DNA of 64,000 nt from positions 1 to 64,000 of the forward strand of contig DASSHG010000009.1 in NCBI GenBank assembly GCA_035692985.1. The letters run 5' to 3'. A program made the translations under genes and the position numbers. Positions 13,876 through 21,045 of this stretch are shown here, piece by piece. The notes under the pieces were generated by a model. That model did no database searches and was not told where the DNA came from. It saw nothing but the letters and a program-made list of their open reading frames with translations. This stretch comes from JARIHC01 sp035692985. Its GTDB lineage: Bacteria; Patescibacteriota; Saccharimonadia; Saccharimonadales; UBA4665. The first letter of the stretch is position 1. The number at the start of each line of letters is the position of its first letter.

Positions 13876-14640
13876 ATGCCCGACGATGCATCACTGGACT
13901 TCTTCAAGCTGCTTGGGGTCGGGCGCGATGCCTCCGACCAAGAAATCAAGAAAGCGCACAAACGGCTGGTCCGGAAGTACCACTCAGATACTGGCGGCGC
14001 GACAGCGAACGACGAGAAGTTCATGAAAATACAGGCGGCATATGAGACGCTTAAAGATCCCTACAAGCGAGCAGAACACGAAGCCGAGCTAGGAAAACAG
14101 GAGCAAGCGAAGATGCGTCGCCGCGAGCAAGCACGGCGGCGCCGAGCCCGCGCCCCAACGGAAGACGCGACGAATATCTTCGGGGAACACATCCGTGATT
14201 CCCACTCCAATACTGGACCGGGCGTGTCGTCTCGGCCACCACACGCCGCGAGCCCACCCCCAAGAGCATCACCAGCCCCTCCGCCGCCAGGCTCTACCAA
14301 CCGGCCGAAGCCGTCACCGACCCCAGCGCCATCTTACCCGCCTCCGATGAGATGGTACGAGTATTTCCTCGCGGATTCCGTATCCGGAAAACTCCTCGCG
14401 CTGTTCGCATCAGCGGGACTGACGACTGCGGTCATTCTCATCCCCCATGCGGTGGCTACCGGCATAGAAGCGGGGGCATCTCAAGATCACAATTTTCTCG
14501 CGGCGCTTGTACTTCTCGCGGCCGGGCTCGCGGGCGGTATCGGGGGAATCTTTGGAATACTCCTGACGGCATACTGTTTCTTCTCCCTTATCGCTGTGAC
14601 CCTACGGGAGATAGGCAGCGCCTTGCGTCAGACGCCGTAA
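13876..14640 (+). CDS. J-domain-like membrane protein with HSD in place of HPD
   Basis: 254 residues. Residues 7-62 form a J-domain (FFKLLGVGRDASDQEIKKAH ... RKYHSDTGG ... KFMKIQAAYETLKDP), but the HPD triad that stimulates DnaK is H36-S37-D38. A basic helix and a long Pro/Ser-rich linker (about 85-185) lead to two membrane helices (about 195-215 and 222-250). The start at 13876 follows GAGGGTG; an earlier in-frame ATG overlaps the divergent gene. The changed triad suggests it may not work as an ordinary Hsp70 co-chaperone; it could be a DnaK-independent scaffold. Confidence 0.8.
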   Translation: MPDDASLDFFKLLGVGRDASDQEIKKAHKRLVRKYHSDTGGATANDEKFMKIQAAYETLKDPYKRAEHEAELGKQEQAKMRRREQARRRRARAPTEDATNIFGEHIRDSHSNTGPGVSSRPPHAASPPPRASPAPPPPGSTNRPKPSPTPAPSYPPPMRWYEYFLADSVSGKLLALFASAGLTTAVILIPHAVATGIEAGASQDHNFLAALVLLAAGLAGGIGGIFGILLTAYCFFSLIAVTLREIGSALRQTP

Positions 14641-15656
14641 GTGTCGGCCTCCTCACCGGATAGTCGATAGAAGTCCGCCACCCGATACCAGTCCTCATCA
14701 ATGAGGCCGATGAATTCATCGGCTGCTCGTTGCCAACGGTGGTAATCGCAGTCGCACTCTCCGCCGTCCGGCTCTAGGCAGTTCGCCCACCGGAGCCATA
14801 CCCCCATCAGCTCTTGGCGTCGCTCACCAGCCTCGACCAAGAGATTTCCAAAGCCGTCCAACTCCTCATGCGGCGCATCAGCCAGCAACGTCCGGAGCCA
14901 GGAGCTGTCGGTCTCGCCTAGCGGCGCAAGAAGCTGGAGCTGGTAAATAGCGTCGGCCGCGGCGATCTCGCAGTCCATCTCCGCCAGCAGCCACAGGCCG
15001 CCTTGCTCATCCACGAAACGCTGCAAGGCCAGCTCAAACCTAGCCCACTGCCAGGTGATGTTGGCCAGGCGGTCAGAGACGGCGTGCCGGTCCTCCTCCT
15101 CGGCCGCCAGGTATCCCCTGAGCACCACCAGGTCATTTCTCATGCCAGCTACCGGTGTCCAGATGCGCCGGTAGCTACGGTGTTGCTCCAGCCAGTCGAT
15201 GCCCAGGCCGGACTGCTCCGGCGTGCGCTCGGCTTCCATTCGGTGCCGGTGTCGCAAGCGGTAAGCGCTGTCAGCCGCACACAACTCGTCGGCAACCGCT
15301 TCGAGCAGCAATGGCTCGCGCTCCTTGCGGAAATGTTCCTGCGAGACGTGCAGGGCTCCGGCGGCTTGCCGTCGCCGCTCCTTGAGCAAGGAGCCACGAG
15401 TACCCGTAGCCAGGCCCAGCAAGATAGAGGCTGGCCCATTGCTACCGCCATCCAACCGCTGCGCGGCCTCCACGATCAGGGTATGGGCAGCCACCGCGAG
15501 ATCGGTGTCTTGCTCGCTAGCTGACTTAGCTTTCACGAGCGCCAAGCCCAGGACCGTCGAGCAGGCCCGTAGGCCCTCGGTCGTGACGCCGCCGCGCAGC
15601 AAGTCTCCCAGCTCAGCGGCCAGCTCATCAGGTGACGGGATAGCTGCCTCGTTCAT
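14628..15656 (-). CDS. winged-helix-like regulatory protein of actinobacterial type
   Basis: 342 residues from the ATG at 15656 (GTG at 15668 is an alternative). Residues about 75-125 contain TRGSLLKERRRQAAGALHVS then EHFRKEREPLLLEAVADEL, a pattern I know from N-terminal DNA-binding regions of uncharacterised actinobacterial proteins. The remainder is helical with many Trp and a Cys pair in ECDCDYHRW. It converges on the J-like gene and overlaps its last 13 nt. Function unknown. Confidence 0.62.
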   Translation of the reverse strand: MNEAAIPSPDELAAELGDLLRGGVTTEGLRACSTVLGLALVKAKSASEQDTDLAVAAHTLIVEAAQRLDGGSNGPASILLGLATGTRGSLLKERRRQAAGALHVSQEHFRKEREPLLLEAVADELCAADSAYRLRHRHRMEAERTPEQSGLGIDWLEQHRSYRRIWTPVAGMRNDLVVLRGYLAAEEEDRHAVSDRLANITWQWARFELALQRFVDEQGGLWLLAEMDCEIAAADAIYQLQLLAPLGETDSSWLRTLLADAPHEELDGFGNLLVEAGERRQELMGVWLRWANCLEPDGGECDCDYHRWQRAADEFIGLIDEDWYRVADFYRLSGEEADTYGV

Positions 15657-15712
15657 CAAGTTCCCCACTAAAGCACCGGGAAGCCCCCACTTGCTTCCTC
15701 GACGATGCGGTC

Positions 15713-15883
15713 GTGAACAAACCGACCGTCTTTCTCATCGTCGCCATCGTAACCCTGAGCTTCTTGGTCTCGGCTGGACCGGCGCTGGTGGCTCTCGCTA
15801 ACGCTGCCGTTCCACTCGTCCTGGTCGTCGGCGTGGTGGTCGTGGCGCTACGGCTCGTCTTTTTCCACACCCGACGCTGGTGA
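15713..15883 (+). CDS. small membrane protein (56 aa)
   Basis: GTG start, two hydrophobic segments (FLIVAIVTLSFLVSAGPALV and VPLVLVVGVVVVALRLVFF) and a basic end HTRRW. Its stop overlaps the next ATG (TGATG arrangement). Position two genes upstream of the TraG-like ATPase suggests a small membrane partner of the transfer apparatus. Confidence 0.6.
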   Translation: MNKPTVFLIVAIVTLSFLVSAGPALVALANAAVPLVLVVGVVVVALRLVFFHTRRW

Positions 15884-16014
15884 TGGCAGGTGGAGATTTC
15901 AAGTTGTGCATTCCACGCCTTGACCGGCCAACTGAAGCAGGCGGACAATGGAGGGTTACGTCTGAACCTGAGTTCCTCGCCCTCATCCCCGAAAACGTGA
16001 CCTTCAAGAACTAA
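15883..16014 (+). CDS. small hypothetical protein (43 aa)
   Basis: Starts at the ATG overlapping the stop of the upstream gene. Sequence MAGGDFKLCIPRLDRP ... EFLALIPENVTFKN. No ribosome-binding site of its own; relies on coupling. Could be a chance frame, but the overlap on one side and the ribosome-binding site of the next gene 8 nt after its stop support an operon of small genes. Confidence 0.4.
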   Translation: MAGGDFKLCIPRLDRPTEAGGQWRVTSEPEFLALIPENVTFKN

Positions 16015-16032
16015 ATGAAGGGAGGTATCACC

Positions 16033-16185
16033 ATGCCAAGAAAACGAAAACCGACCAGGCAGGTCCGGGTCCGCGACATACCGCTGTCTGAGATTGACGA
16101 GACGAAGGTCGCCCTGGCGTTCTGGCTGATGGCCAAGCGCCTCATTGACGAACAGGACGCCGAAAGCGAATCGGTAGCGCCGTGA
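16033..16185 (+). CDS. small basic protein upstream of TraG-like gene (50 aa)
   Basis: ATG preceded by GGGAGG. N-terminus MPRKRKPTRQVRVRDI is strongly basic, followed by an amphipathic helix ETKVALAFWLMAKRLIDEQ. The stop overlaps the GTG of the ATPase gene (GTGA), so the pair is translationally coupled. Plausible nucleic-acid-binding accessory to the ATPase. Confidence 0.62.
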   Translation: MPRKRKPTRQVRVRDIPLSEIDETKVALAFWLMAKRLIDEQDAESESVAP

Positions 16186-18263
16186 CCCACAAGAAGCTGG
16201 ACTGGTTTCAGCTTCAGTTTCCGCAGGGAGTTGAGACAGACCACCTGCTGGCTGGCCTGTCGTCGTTCTCCGGCGTCCCGTTCCGCGCCCGCATCGTCCT
16301 CGACCTGACCGCCACGGCGGAAGGCATCAAGCACTTGCTGGGCGTAACGCCCAAAGACACCGGCACCGTCACCGCCGCGCTGCGCGCCGCCATGCCGAGT
16401 CTGCGCCTGGCTCACGTCGAAGCGCCACCGCGCCCACCACGCCGCTGGCTGTGGCAGACAGCGCCCCGCGTCGCCAGCCTGCGTAGTGAGGAGCCAATCG
16501 CCATTGCCGCCGCTCTCTTGTCCAGCCTGTTCCCGCTGGACGGTGATGAGGCTGTCCGTCTCACCTGGACGCTGCGCTCCTGGCCACGGCCGCCGTTGCC
16601 AGTCGGCCGCTATGACGCCCAGGACGGACGAGAAAGGGTAGTGCGCGCCAAGCTGAGCCTGCCGGGCCTTGCCGCCTACGGCGAGCTGTCAACTGTCGCC
16701 AAAACGCCAGCCCGCCGTGCCGAGCTGACTCAGCGCACCGCCTCGGCCCTATGGAGCCTCAGCACTCCCTTTGGTCGCTTGGCCGTTGACCCATACTGGC
16801 TCGGACAAGTAGCCCGCCTGCTTGGCCTGCGCGGCCGTTACCTGAGCGCTCCAGAGCTGGCCGCCGTCATCGGCTGGCCGGTCGGCAGTCCCGACCTACC
16901 AGGCCTGGAGCTGGGCGCGGCCAAGCGGCTGGTGCCCGCCGCCAGCCTGCCCGAAGACGGCCGGGTTCTCGGTGTAAGCGACTTCGCCGGAATCACCCGA
17001 CCGGTTGCTATCTCCGCCACCGCCTCGACGCGCGGGCTGTACGTCCTCGGCCCCACCGGCACCGGTAAGACCAATCTACTCAAGAACCTCATCCGCGATG
17101 ACCTCGAGCAGGGCCGGGGCCTGGTGGTCGTGGAGACCAACGGCGATCTCATCCAAGAGCTGTGCGATGTCATCCCGCCGGAGCGTGTGAATGACGTAGT
17201 GCTGCTCGACCCGACCGACCGCGACAGCGCCGTCGGCTTCAACCCCCTCGCCAGCGGTTCCGAGCCCTCCCTGATCGCCGACCAGCTCTCTGAGCTGTTC
17301 CAGCGGCTCTGGGAGGCGTTCTGGGGACCGCGCACCGCCCAGCTGACCCACATGGGCTTGCTAACCCTGGCGCGCCGTCCTGGTTCCACGCTACTCGACC
17401 TGCCGCGCCTCTACCTTGACTCCGCTTTCCGCGAGAAGGTGTTGGCCGACCTGGACGATCCTCTCGGCCTCGGCCCGGACTGGCAGTGGTTCGAGAACCT
17501 GCCGACCCGCGAACAGGCCAACGTCGTCGCCCCCCTGCTCAACAAGGTGCGCGCCTTCACCGCGCGTCCGGCCATCCGCGCCATCGTCGGCCAGCCGAAG
17601 CCGCGCCTCACCATGCACCAGATCATCGAGCAGAAAAAGGTGCTGCTCGTCCACCTGCCAAAGGGCCTGATCGGCTCCGAGACCGCACAACTGCTCGGCT
17701 GTCTCGTCCTCACAGCCGTTTGGCAGGCCGCCGCCGAACGGGCCGCCTTGCCGCCGAGCCAGCGCCACCCGGTCTCGCTCTACGTCGATGAGGTACAGGA
17801 CTTCGCCTCGGCCCCGGTGCCCTGGGACGAGATGTTCGCCCAGGGGCGCAAGTACGGGCTGGCTCTGACCGCCGCCCATCAGAACCTTGAGCAACTGCCG
17901 AAGGAGCTGAGGGAGGTTGTGCTGGCCAATGCCCGTTCAAAGGCGGTGTTCGCCCTCAGCGCCACGGACGCGAGGACTATGGAGCGGCTGTTTGAGCCCG
18001 CCCTGACAGCCGCCGACCTGCAAGCCCTTGACGCTTACTCGGTCGCCGCCCTGGTGGCACTGGACAATGGCAGCGCCGCCCGGCCGGTGACGCTGACCAC
18101 GCCGCCGCCCGTGAAGTCACTGGGCAGCAGGGCGCAGGTCCGCGCGACCTCGCACCAACATTACGCCCGCCCGCGAGCTGAGATCGAGGCCGAACTGCGC
18201 CGAGGCGTAACTCCAAGGCGACCCAAAACGCCAGTCGGCCGCAAGCCCCGGAGGGCGTCATGA
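16182..18263 (+). CDS. TraG/VirD4-like DNA-transfer ATPase
   Basis: 693 residues, GTG start. Walker A GPTGTGKT at 290-297 and Walker B LYVDEVQDF around 533-541, with AAHQNLEQLP and an arginine-bearing ANARSKAVFALS segment after it, as in type IV coupling proteins with a TraM-recognition region (FGPRTA-like EAFWGPRTAQ in the middle). The N-terminal 280 residues have no clear membrane helix, unlike classic VirD4, and may bind the tiny membrane proteins encoded just upstream. Such ATPases pump DNA through the membrane in conjugative or mobilisable elements; with no relaxase visible, double-stranded or helper-dependent transfer is possible. Confidence 0.85.
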   Translation: MTHKKLDWFQLQFPQGVETDHLLAGLSSFSGVPFRARIVLDLTATAEGIKHLLGVTPKDTGTVTAALRAAMPSLRLAHVEAPPRPPRRWLWQTAPRVASLRSEEPIAIAAALLSSLFPLDGDEAVRLTWTLRSWPRPPLPVGRYDAQDGRERVVRAKLSLPGLAAYGELSTVAKTPARRAELTQRTASALWSLSTPFGRLAVDPYWLGQVARLLGLRGRYLSAPELAAVIGWPVGSPDLPGLELGAAKRLVPAASLPEDGRVLGVSDFAGITRPVAISATASTRGLYVLGPTGTGKTNLLKNLIRDDLEQGRGLVVVETNGDLIQELCDVIPPERVNDVVLLDPTDRDSAVGFNPLASGSEPSLIADQLSELFQRLWEAFWGPRTAQLTHMGLLTLARRPGSTLLDLPRLYLDSAFREKVLADLDDPLGLGPDWQWFENLPTREQANVVAPLLNKVRAFTARPAIRAIVGQPKPRLTMHQIIEQKKVLLVHLPKGLIGSETAQLLGCLVLTAVWQAAAERAALPPSQRHPVSLYVDEVQDFASAPVPWDEMFAQGRKYGLALTAAHQNLEQLPKELREVVLANARSKAVFALSATDARTMERLFEPALTAADLQALDAYSVAALVALDNGSAARPVTLTTPPPVKSLGSRAQVRATSHQHYARPRAEIEAELRRGVTPRRPKTPVGRKPRRAS

Positions 18264-18379
18264 GCGCGCCGCTCGCCCGTCCGGTCGCGTCGAGCAGACC
18301 GCCGCTCATTCCAGCTCTCAAAGCCCCAACCCGGCCCATTTCGCTAACGACTGATTACGGAAAACGAGGTTGGCAATGA
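18260..18379 (+). CDS. small linker gene (39 aa) between TraG-like and replication-relaxation genes
   Basis: The ATG overlaps the upstream stop (ATGA) and its own TGA overlaps the next ATG (ATGA) as well. It fills the gap exactly. Product is Pro/Arg-rich (MSAPLARPVASSRPPLI...). The double overlap argues for real translation, perhaps simply to carry ribosomes to the next gene. Confidence 0.45.
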   Translation: MSAPLARPVASSRPPLIPALKAPTRPISLTTDYGKRGWQ

Positions 18380-19194
18380 GCGCCCGCTACGTCACGGCAG
18401 CGGCACTGCGGAAGCTGGCCGCCCAGCTCACCGAGCGGGACCACGAACTCGTCCAGACGGTCTGCGTCCTGCGCTTCGTGTCCGGCTCCCAGCTTCAACG
18501 GATGCACTTCACGGACGCCGAAGGCGACGACGCCAACGCCCGCACCGCTCGCCGGGCTCTACTGCGCCTCGTCAGCCTGGGCGTGCTGGAGCGTCTGCCA
18601 CGCCAGGTCGGAGGCGTCCGCGCCGGGAGTGCTGGATTCGTCTACCGGCTTGGCCGTGCCGGTCAGCGCCTGGCCGTCGAGCGGGGCTGGTCGTCGAACA
18701 GCCGCCGCCAGTGGCAGTCGCACGTACCGGGCAGGTTGTTCCTCGACCACGCCCTCCAGGTTGCTGAACTGCACACGCTGATCGTGGAAGCCGACCGCGC
18801 CGGGCTGGTCGAGTTGCTGTGGCTGGAGGCAGAGCCCGCCTGCTGGCGGTCCTACGGCCAGCGCGCCACTCTCAAGCCGGACAGCCATGTCCGGCTGGGC
18901 ATCGGTGACTACGAGGACAGCTACATGATTGAGGTGGACATGGGAACCGAGAGCAGCCGGACGCTGGAGCGCAAGCTGGGCGACTACCTGACCTACGAAG
19001 CCAGCGGGCGCGAGCAGGCCGAGCACGGCGTCTTCCCCAAGACGCTCTGGCTGGTGCCGGACGCAGAGCGGGCGAGGGTCATCGAGAGCTGCATCGAGCG
19101 GCTGCCGCGCTCAGCGCATCGGCTGTTCGCCGTCAACCAGTTCAAGGACGTGATCGCGGCCGTCGCGACCCCTGAACCAGCGGACAAAGGCTAG
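18376..19194 (+). CDS. replication-relaxation family protein
   Basis: 272 residues from ATG after CGAGG. N-terminal winged helix (LTERDHELVQTVCVLRFVSG, then ARRALLRLVSLGVLERL) followed by a nuclease-like alpha/beta part (FLDHALQVAELHTLIVEA ... LKPDSHVRLGIGDYEDSYMIEVDMGTESSRTLERKL ... KTLWLVPD). This is the PF13814 replication-relaxation type, common in actinobacterial and Firmicutes mobile elements beside TraG/FtsK-like ATPases. It is thought to act at the origin of transfer or replication, so it could replace the missing relaxase. Confidence 0.84.
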   Translation: MSARYVTAAALRKLAAQLTERDHELVQTVCVLRFVSGSQLQRMHFTDAEGDDANARTARRALLRLVSLGVLERLPRQVGGVRAGSAGFVYRLGRAGQRLAVERGWSSNSRRQWQSHVPGRLFLDHALQVAELHTLIVEADRAGLVELLWLEAEPACWRSYGQRATLKPDSHVRLGIGDYEDSYMIEVDMGTESSRTLERKLGDYLTYEASGREQAEHGVFPKTLWLVPDAERARVIESCIERLPRSAHRLFAVNQFKDVIAAVATPEPADKG

Positions 19195-19209
19195 GAACGA
19201 CTTGTTCCT
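19193..19209. promoter_or_regulatory. inverted repeat before the integrase gene
   Basis: AGGAAC-N5-GTTCCT, a perfect 6-bp-arm palindrome starting at the stop of the replication-relaxation gene. It lies 34 nt before the integrase ATG, upstream of a TAAAAT box (19215-19220). Possible operator controlling the recombinase. Confidence 0.4.
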
Positions 19210-19242
19210 GCAAGTAAAATAGAAGGAATAGAGAGGAGGGAT

Positions 19243-21045
19243 ATGAACCAAGAACAACCAACTAAACGCGCCGTCATCTACCTGCGCGTGTCGTCGGCCC
19301 AGCAGGCCGACAAGGACTTCGACGCCGAGGGCTTCTCCATCCCCGGCCAACGCGAAGCCTGCACCCGCGAGGCCGACAAGCTCGGCGCTGAGATAGCTGA
19401 TGAATACATCGACCGGGGCGAGTCCGCCAAGACCGCCCGCCGACCGGCGCTCCGGGCAATGCTCGACCGACTAGGGCGCAGCGACATTGACTACGTGATC
19501 GTCCACAAGGTGGACCGCCTGGCAAGGAACCGCGCCGACGACATCGAGATCGTCATGACCATCCGCAAAGCCGGAGCCCAGCTCGTCTCCGTCACCGAGA
19601 ACATCGACGAGACGCCCTCGGGCCTGCTGATGCACGGCATCATGTCGTCAATCGCCGAGTTCTACAGCCGCAACCTGGCGGCTGAGGTCATGAAGGGGAC
19701 GACGCAGAAGGCCAAGAGCGGGGGCACGCCGTTCCGTGCACCGGTCGGCTATCTGCACGACCGCCTGACGGTCGATGGCCGCGAGGTCCGCACCGTGGTT
19801 CTCGACCCGGAGCGCGCCCCGTTGATCCGCGAAGCCTTCAAGCTCTACACCACCGGCGACTACTCGCTTGCCGAGCTGGCGGCGATCATGGAGGAACGCG
19901 GCCTGCGCTCCCGCCCGACCCGCAAGTACTCGTCCCGCGCCCTCAAAGTCAAGGATCTGCACGCCATCCTGCGCAACTCCTACTACGTAGGCGTCGTCAC
20001 CTACAACGGCAAGACCTATCCCGGTCGACACGAGCCGCTGGTGGACGAGGCGACGTTTGAGGAAGTTGGGGAGCTACTGACTTCCAAGCGCGTCAGCGGC
20101 GAACGCCCCTGGCGGCACTTCCACTACCTGCGCGGTTCCATTTACTGCGGCGAGTGCCGCCGACGCCTGATCTACAGCCGCGCCAAAGGCAAGGGCGGCG
20201 AGTACGAGTACTTCGTCTGCGGGGGTCGCCAGCACGGCAACTGCAAACAGCGCAGCCACCGCGTGGAAGCAGTCGAGGCAGCCGTAGAGAACGCCTACGC
20301 CGACAAGGAGCTGAACGACGAGCAGCGCGAGAAAGTCCGGCAGGCGATCCAGTCTCAGGTAGACGCCCTGACGCTCTTGTCCGCCGAGAAGGTGGCCGAG
20401 GGCGAAACGAAACTCGCCGAGCTTGAGAGGCAGGAACGGAAGCTCCTGACCGCCCACTACGCCGACCAGATATCCGAGGCGCTGTTCGCCGAGGAGCAGA
20501 AACGGATCAAACGGGAGCGCGTCGGTGCCGAAAAGCGCATCGACAGCCTGAGCGTCGATCACGAACAAGCCATGCAGACGCTCGACCTGGCACTCGCCCT
20601 GACGGACGACACCCAGCGGGCCTATCTGCAAGCTGGGCCGCAAGAACGGCGGCTACTGAACCAGGGGCTCTCAGACCGATTCGAGATACGGGACGAGGAA
20701 GTCGTCTGCGACCACCGAGCCGAGCCCTTCGGCCAGCTCCGCAAGCTCGGCAAGGGCTGGGACGGCAGCGAAGCCGCCACCAAAGCCAAAACCCTCGCCT
20801 CTGCTGAGAGAGACGAGGGTTTGAACGTCGCAAGCTTGGTACCCCGGGTAGGATTCGAACCTACGACCTATGGGTTAGAACTCCATTGCTCTATCCAGCT
20901 GAGCTACCGGGGCTTGGGGTGTTACGTGGTGCGGGATGGCGGAATCGAACCGCCAGCTCTAGCTTGGAAGGCTAGCGTATTAGCCGTTATACAAATCCCG
21001 CATAACAGAGGTGATTATATCATACATGCTACAATCACAGCATGA
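19243..21045 (+). CDS. Large serine recombinase (integrase), C-terminus exchanged by integration
   Basis: ATG follows GAGGAGGG. Resolvase domain about 9-155 with catalytic Ser17 in YLRVSS and arginines in KVDRLARNRADD; recombinase domain about 170-280 (GYLHDR ... FKLYTTGDYSLAELAAIM ... AILRNSYYVGVVTYNG); zinc ribbon C302, C305, C326, C334; coiled coil about 360-450. Native codons run to the attachment core (codon 534, position 20844). Beyond it the frame continues for 66 codons that are antisense to tRNA-Arg and tRNA-Gly, ending at 21045. In the circular form it would instead continue into 8507-8889. It catalyses insertion at the tRNA-Arg 3' end and probably excision. Confidence 0.9.
   Translation: MNQEQPTKRAVIYLRVSSAQQADKDFDAEGFSIPGQREACTREADKLGAEIADEYIDRGESAKTARRPALRAMLDRLGRSDIDYVIVHKVDRLARNRADDIEIVMTIRKAGAQLVSVTENIDETPSGLLMHGIMSSIAEFYSRNLAAEVMKGTTQKAKSGGTPFRAPVGYLHDRLTVDGREVRTVVLDPERAPLIREAFKLYTTGDYSLAELAAIMEERGLRSRPTRKYSSRALKVKDLHAILRNSYYVGVVTYNGKTYPGRHEPLVDEATFEEVGELLTSKRVSGERPWRHFHYLRGSIYCGECRRRLIYSRAKGKGGEYEYFVCGGRQHGNCKQRSHRVEAVEAAVENAYADKELNDEQREKVRQAIQSQVDALTLLSAEKVAEGETKLAELERQERKLLTAHYADQISEALFAEEQKRIKRERVGAEKRIDSLSVDHEQAMQTLDLALALTDDTQRAYLQAGPQERRLLNQGLSDRFEIRDEEVVCDHRAEPFGQLRKLGKGWDGSEAATKAKTLASAERDEGLNVASLVPRVGFEPTTYGLELHCSIQLSYRGLGCYVVRDGGIEPPALAWKASVLAVIQIPHNRGDYIIHATITA
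20837..20845. repeat. attR core (9-bp direct repeat TGGTACCCC)
   Basis: Identical to 8498-8506. On the minus strand it is the GGGGTACCA end of tRNA-Arg, so the tRNA stays intact after integration. Confidence 0.82.
20837..20913 (-). tRNA. tRNA-Arg (anticodon TCT), integration target
   Basis: Acceptor GCCCCGG/CCGGGGT, D arm GCTC...GAGC, anticodon arm ATGGA-GTTCTAA-CCCAT (anticodon TCT, reads AGA), T arm GTAGG-TTCGAAT-CCTAC, discriminator A, encoded CCA. The anticodon stem has an A31-C39 mismatch and G at position 32, which is unusual. Second gene after tRNA-Gly in one transcription unit (13-nt spacer). Confidence 0.92.
20927..21001 (-). tRNA. tRNA-Gly (anticodon TCC)
   Basis: Acceptor GCGGGAT/ATCCCGC, D arm GTA...TAC, anticodon stem CTAGC/GCTAG with loop CTTCCAA (TCC, reads GGA), T arm GGCGG-TTCGATT-CCGCC, encoded CCA. 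Confidence 0.95.
21005..21019 (-). promoter_or_regulatory. tRNA-type promoter, copy 1 (Gly-Arg unit)
   Basis: Minus-strand TATAATCACCTCTGT preceded by TGA; -10 TATAAT at 21014-21019, 12 nt before tRNA-Gly. The same 15-mer occurs before tRNA-His and the tRNA-Pro pair. Confidence 0.72.
21030..21035 (+). promoter_or_regulatory. -10 box of leaderless small membrane gene
   Basis: TACAAT 6 nt before the ATG at 21042. Confidence 0.5.

Larger units (their letters stand above)
8498..20845. mobile_element. Integrated element of about 12.3 kb at tRNA-Arg, serine recombinase type
   Basis: Bounded by TGGTACCCC repeats, one of which completes the 3' end of tRNA-Arg(TCT). The interior is visibly richer in G+C than the flanks, and its genes have Shine-Dalgarno starts (AGGAGG, AAGGAGG, GGGAGG) rather than leaderless promoters. 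Content: Shedu operon, vWA/J-like/winged-helix cluster, secreted protein, TraG-like ATPase with tiny partner genes, replication-relaxation protein, large serine recombinase. No relaxase, VirB-type secretion genes or phage structural genes are seen, so it is either mobilised by another element or uses TraG/replication-relaxation transfer as in some actinobacterial elements. An actinobacterial origin is inferred from gene style; Saccharibacteria commonly live on Actinobacteria. Confidence 0.86.

Noticed and set aside
17076..17894. Minus-strand frames of 91-183 codons within the TraG-like gene
   Set aside because: GC-rich shadow frames opposite conserved Walker A/B coding sequence.
20846..21045. 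C-terminal RVGFEPTT-type and GGIEPPALAWK-type sequence as a protein domain
   Set aside because: It is the antisense of two tRNA genes, a common misannotation, not a natural domain.
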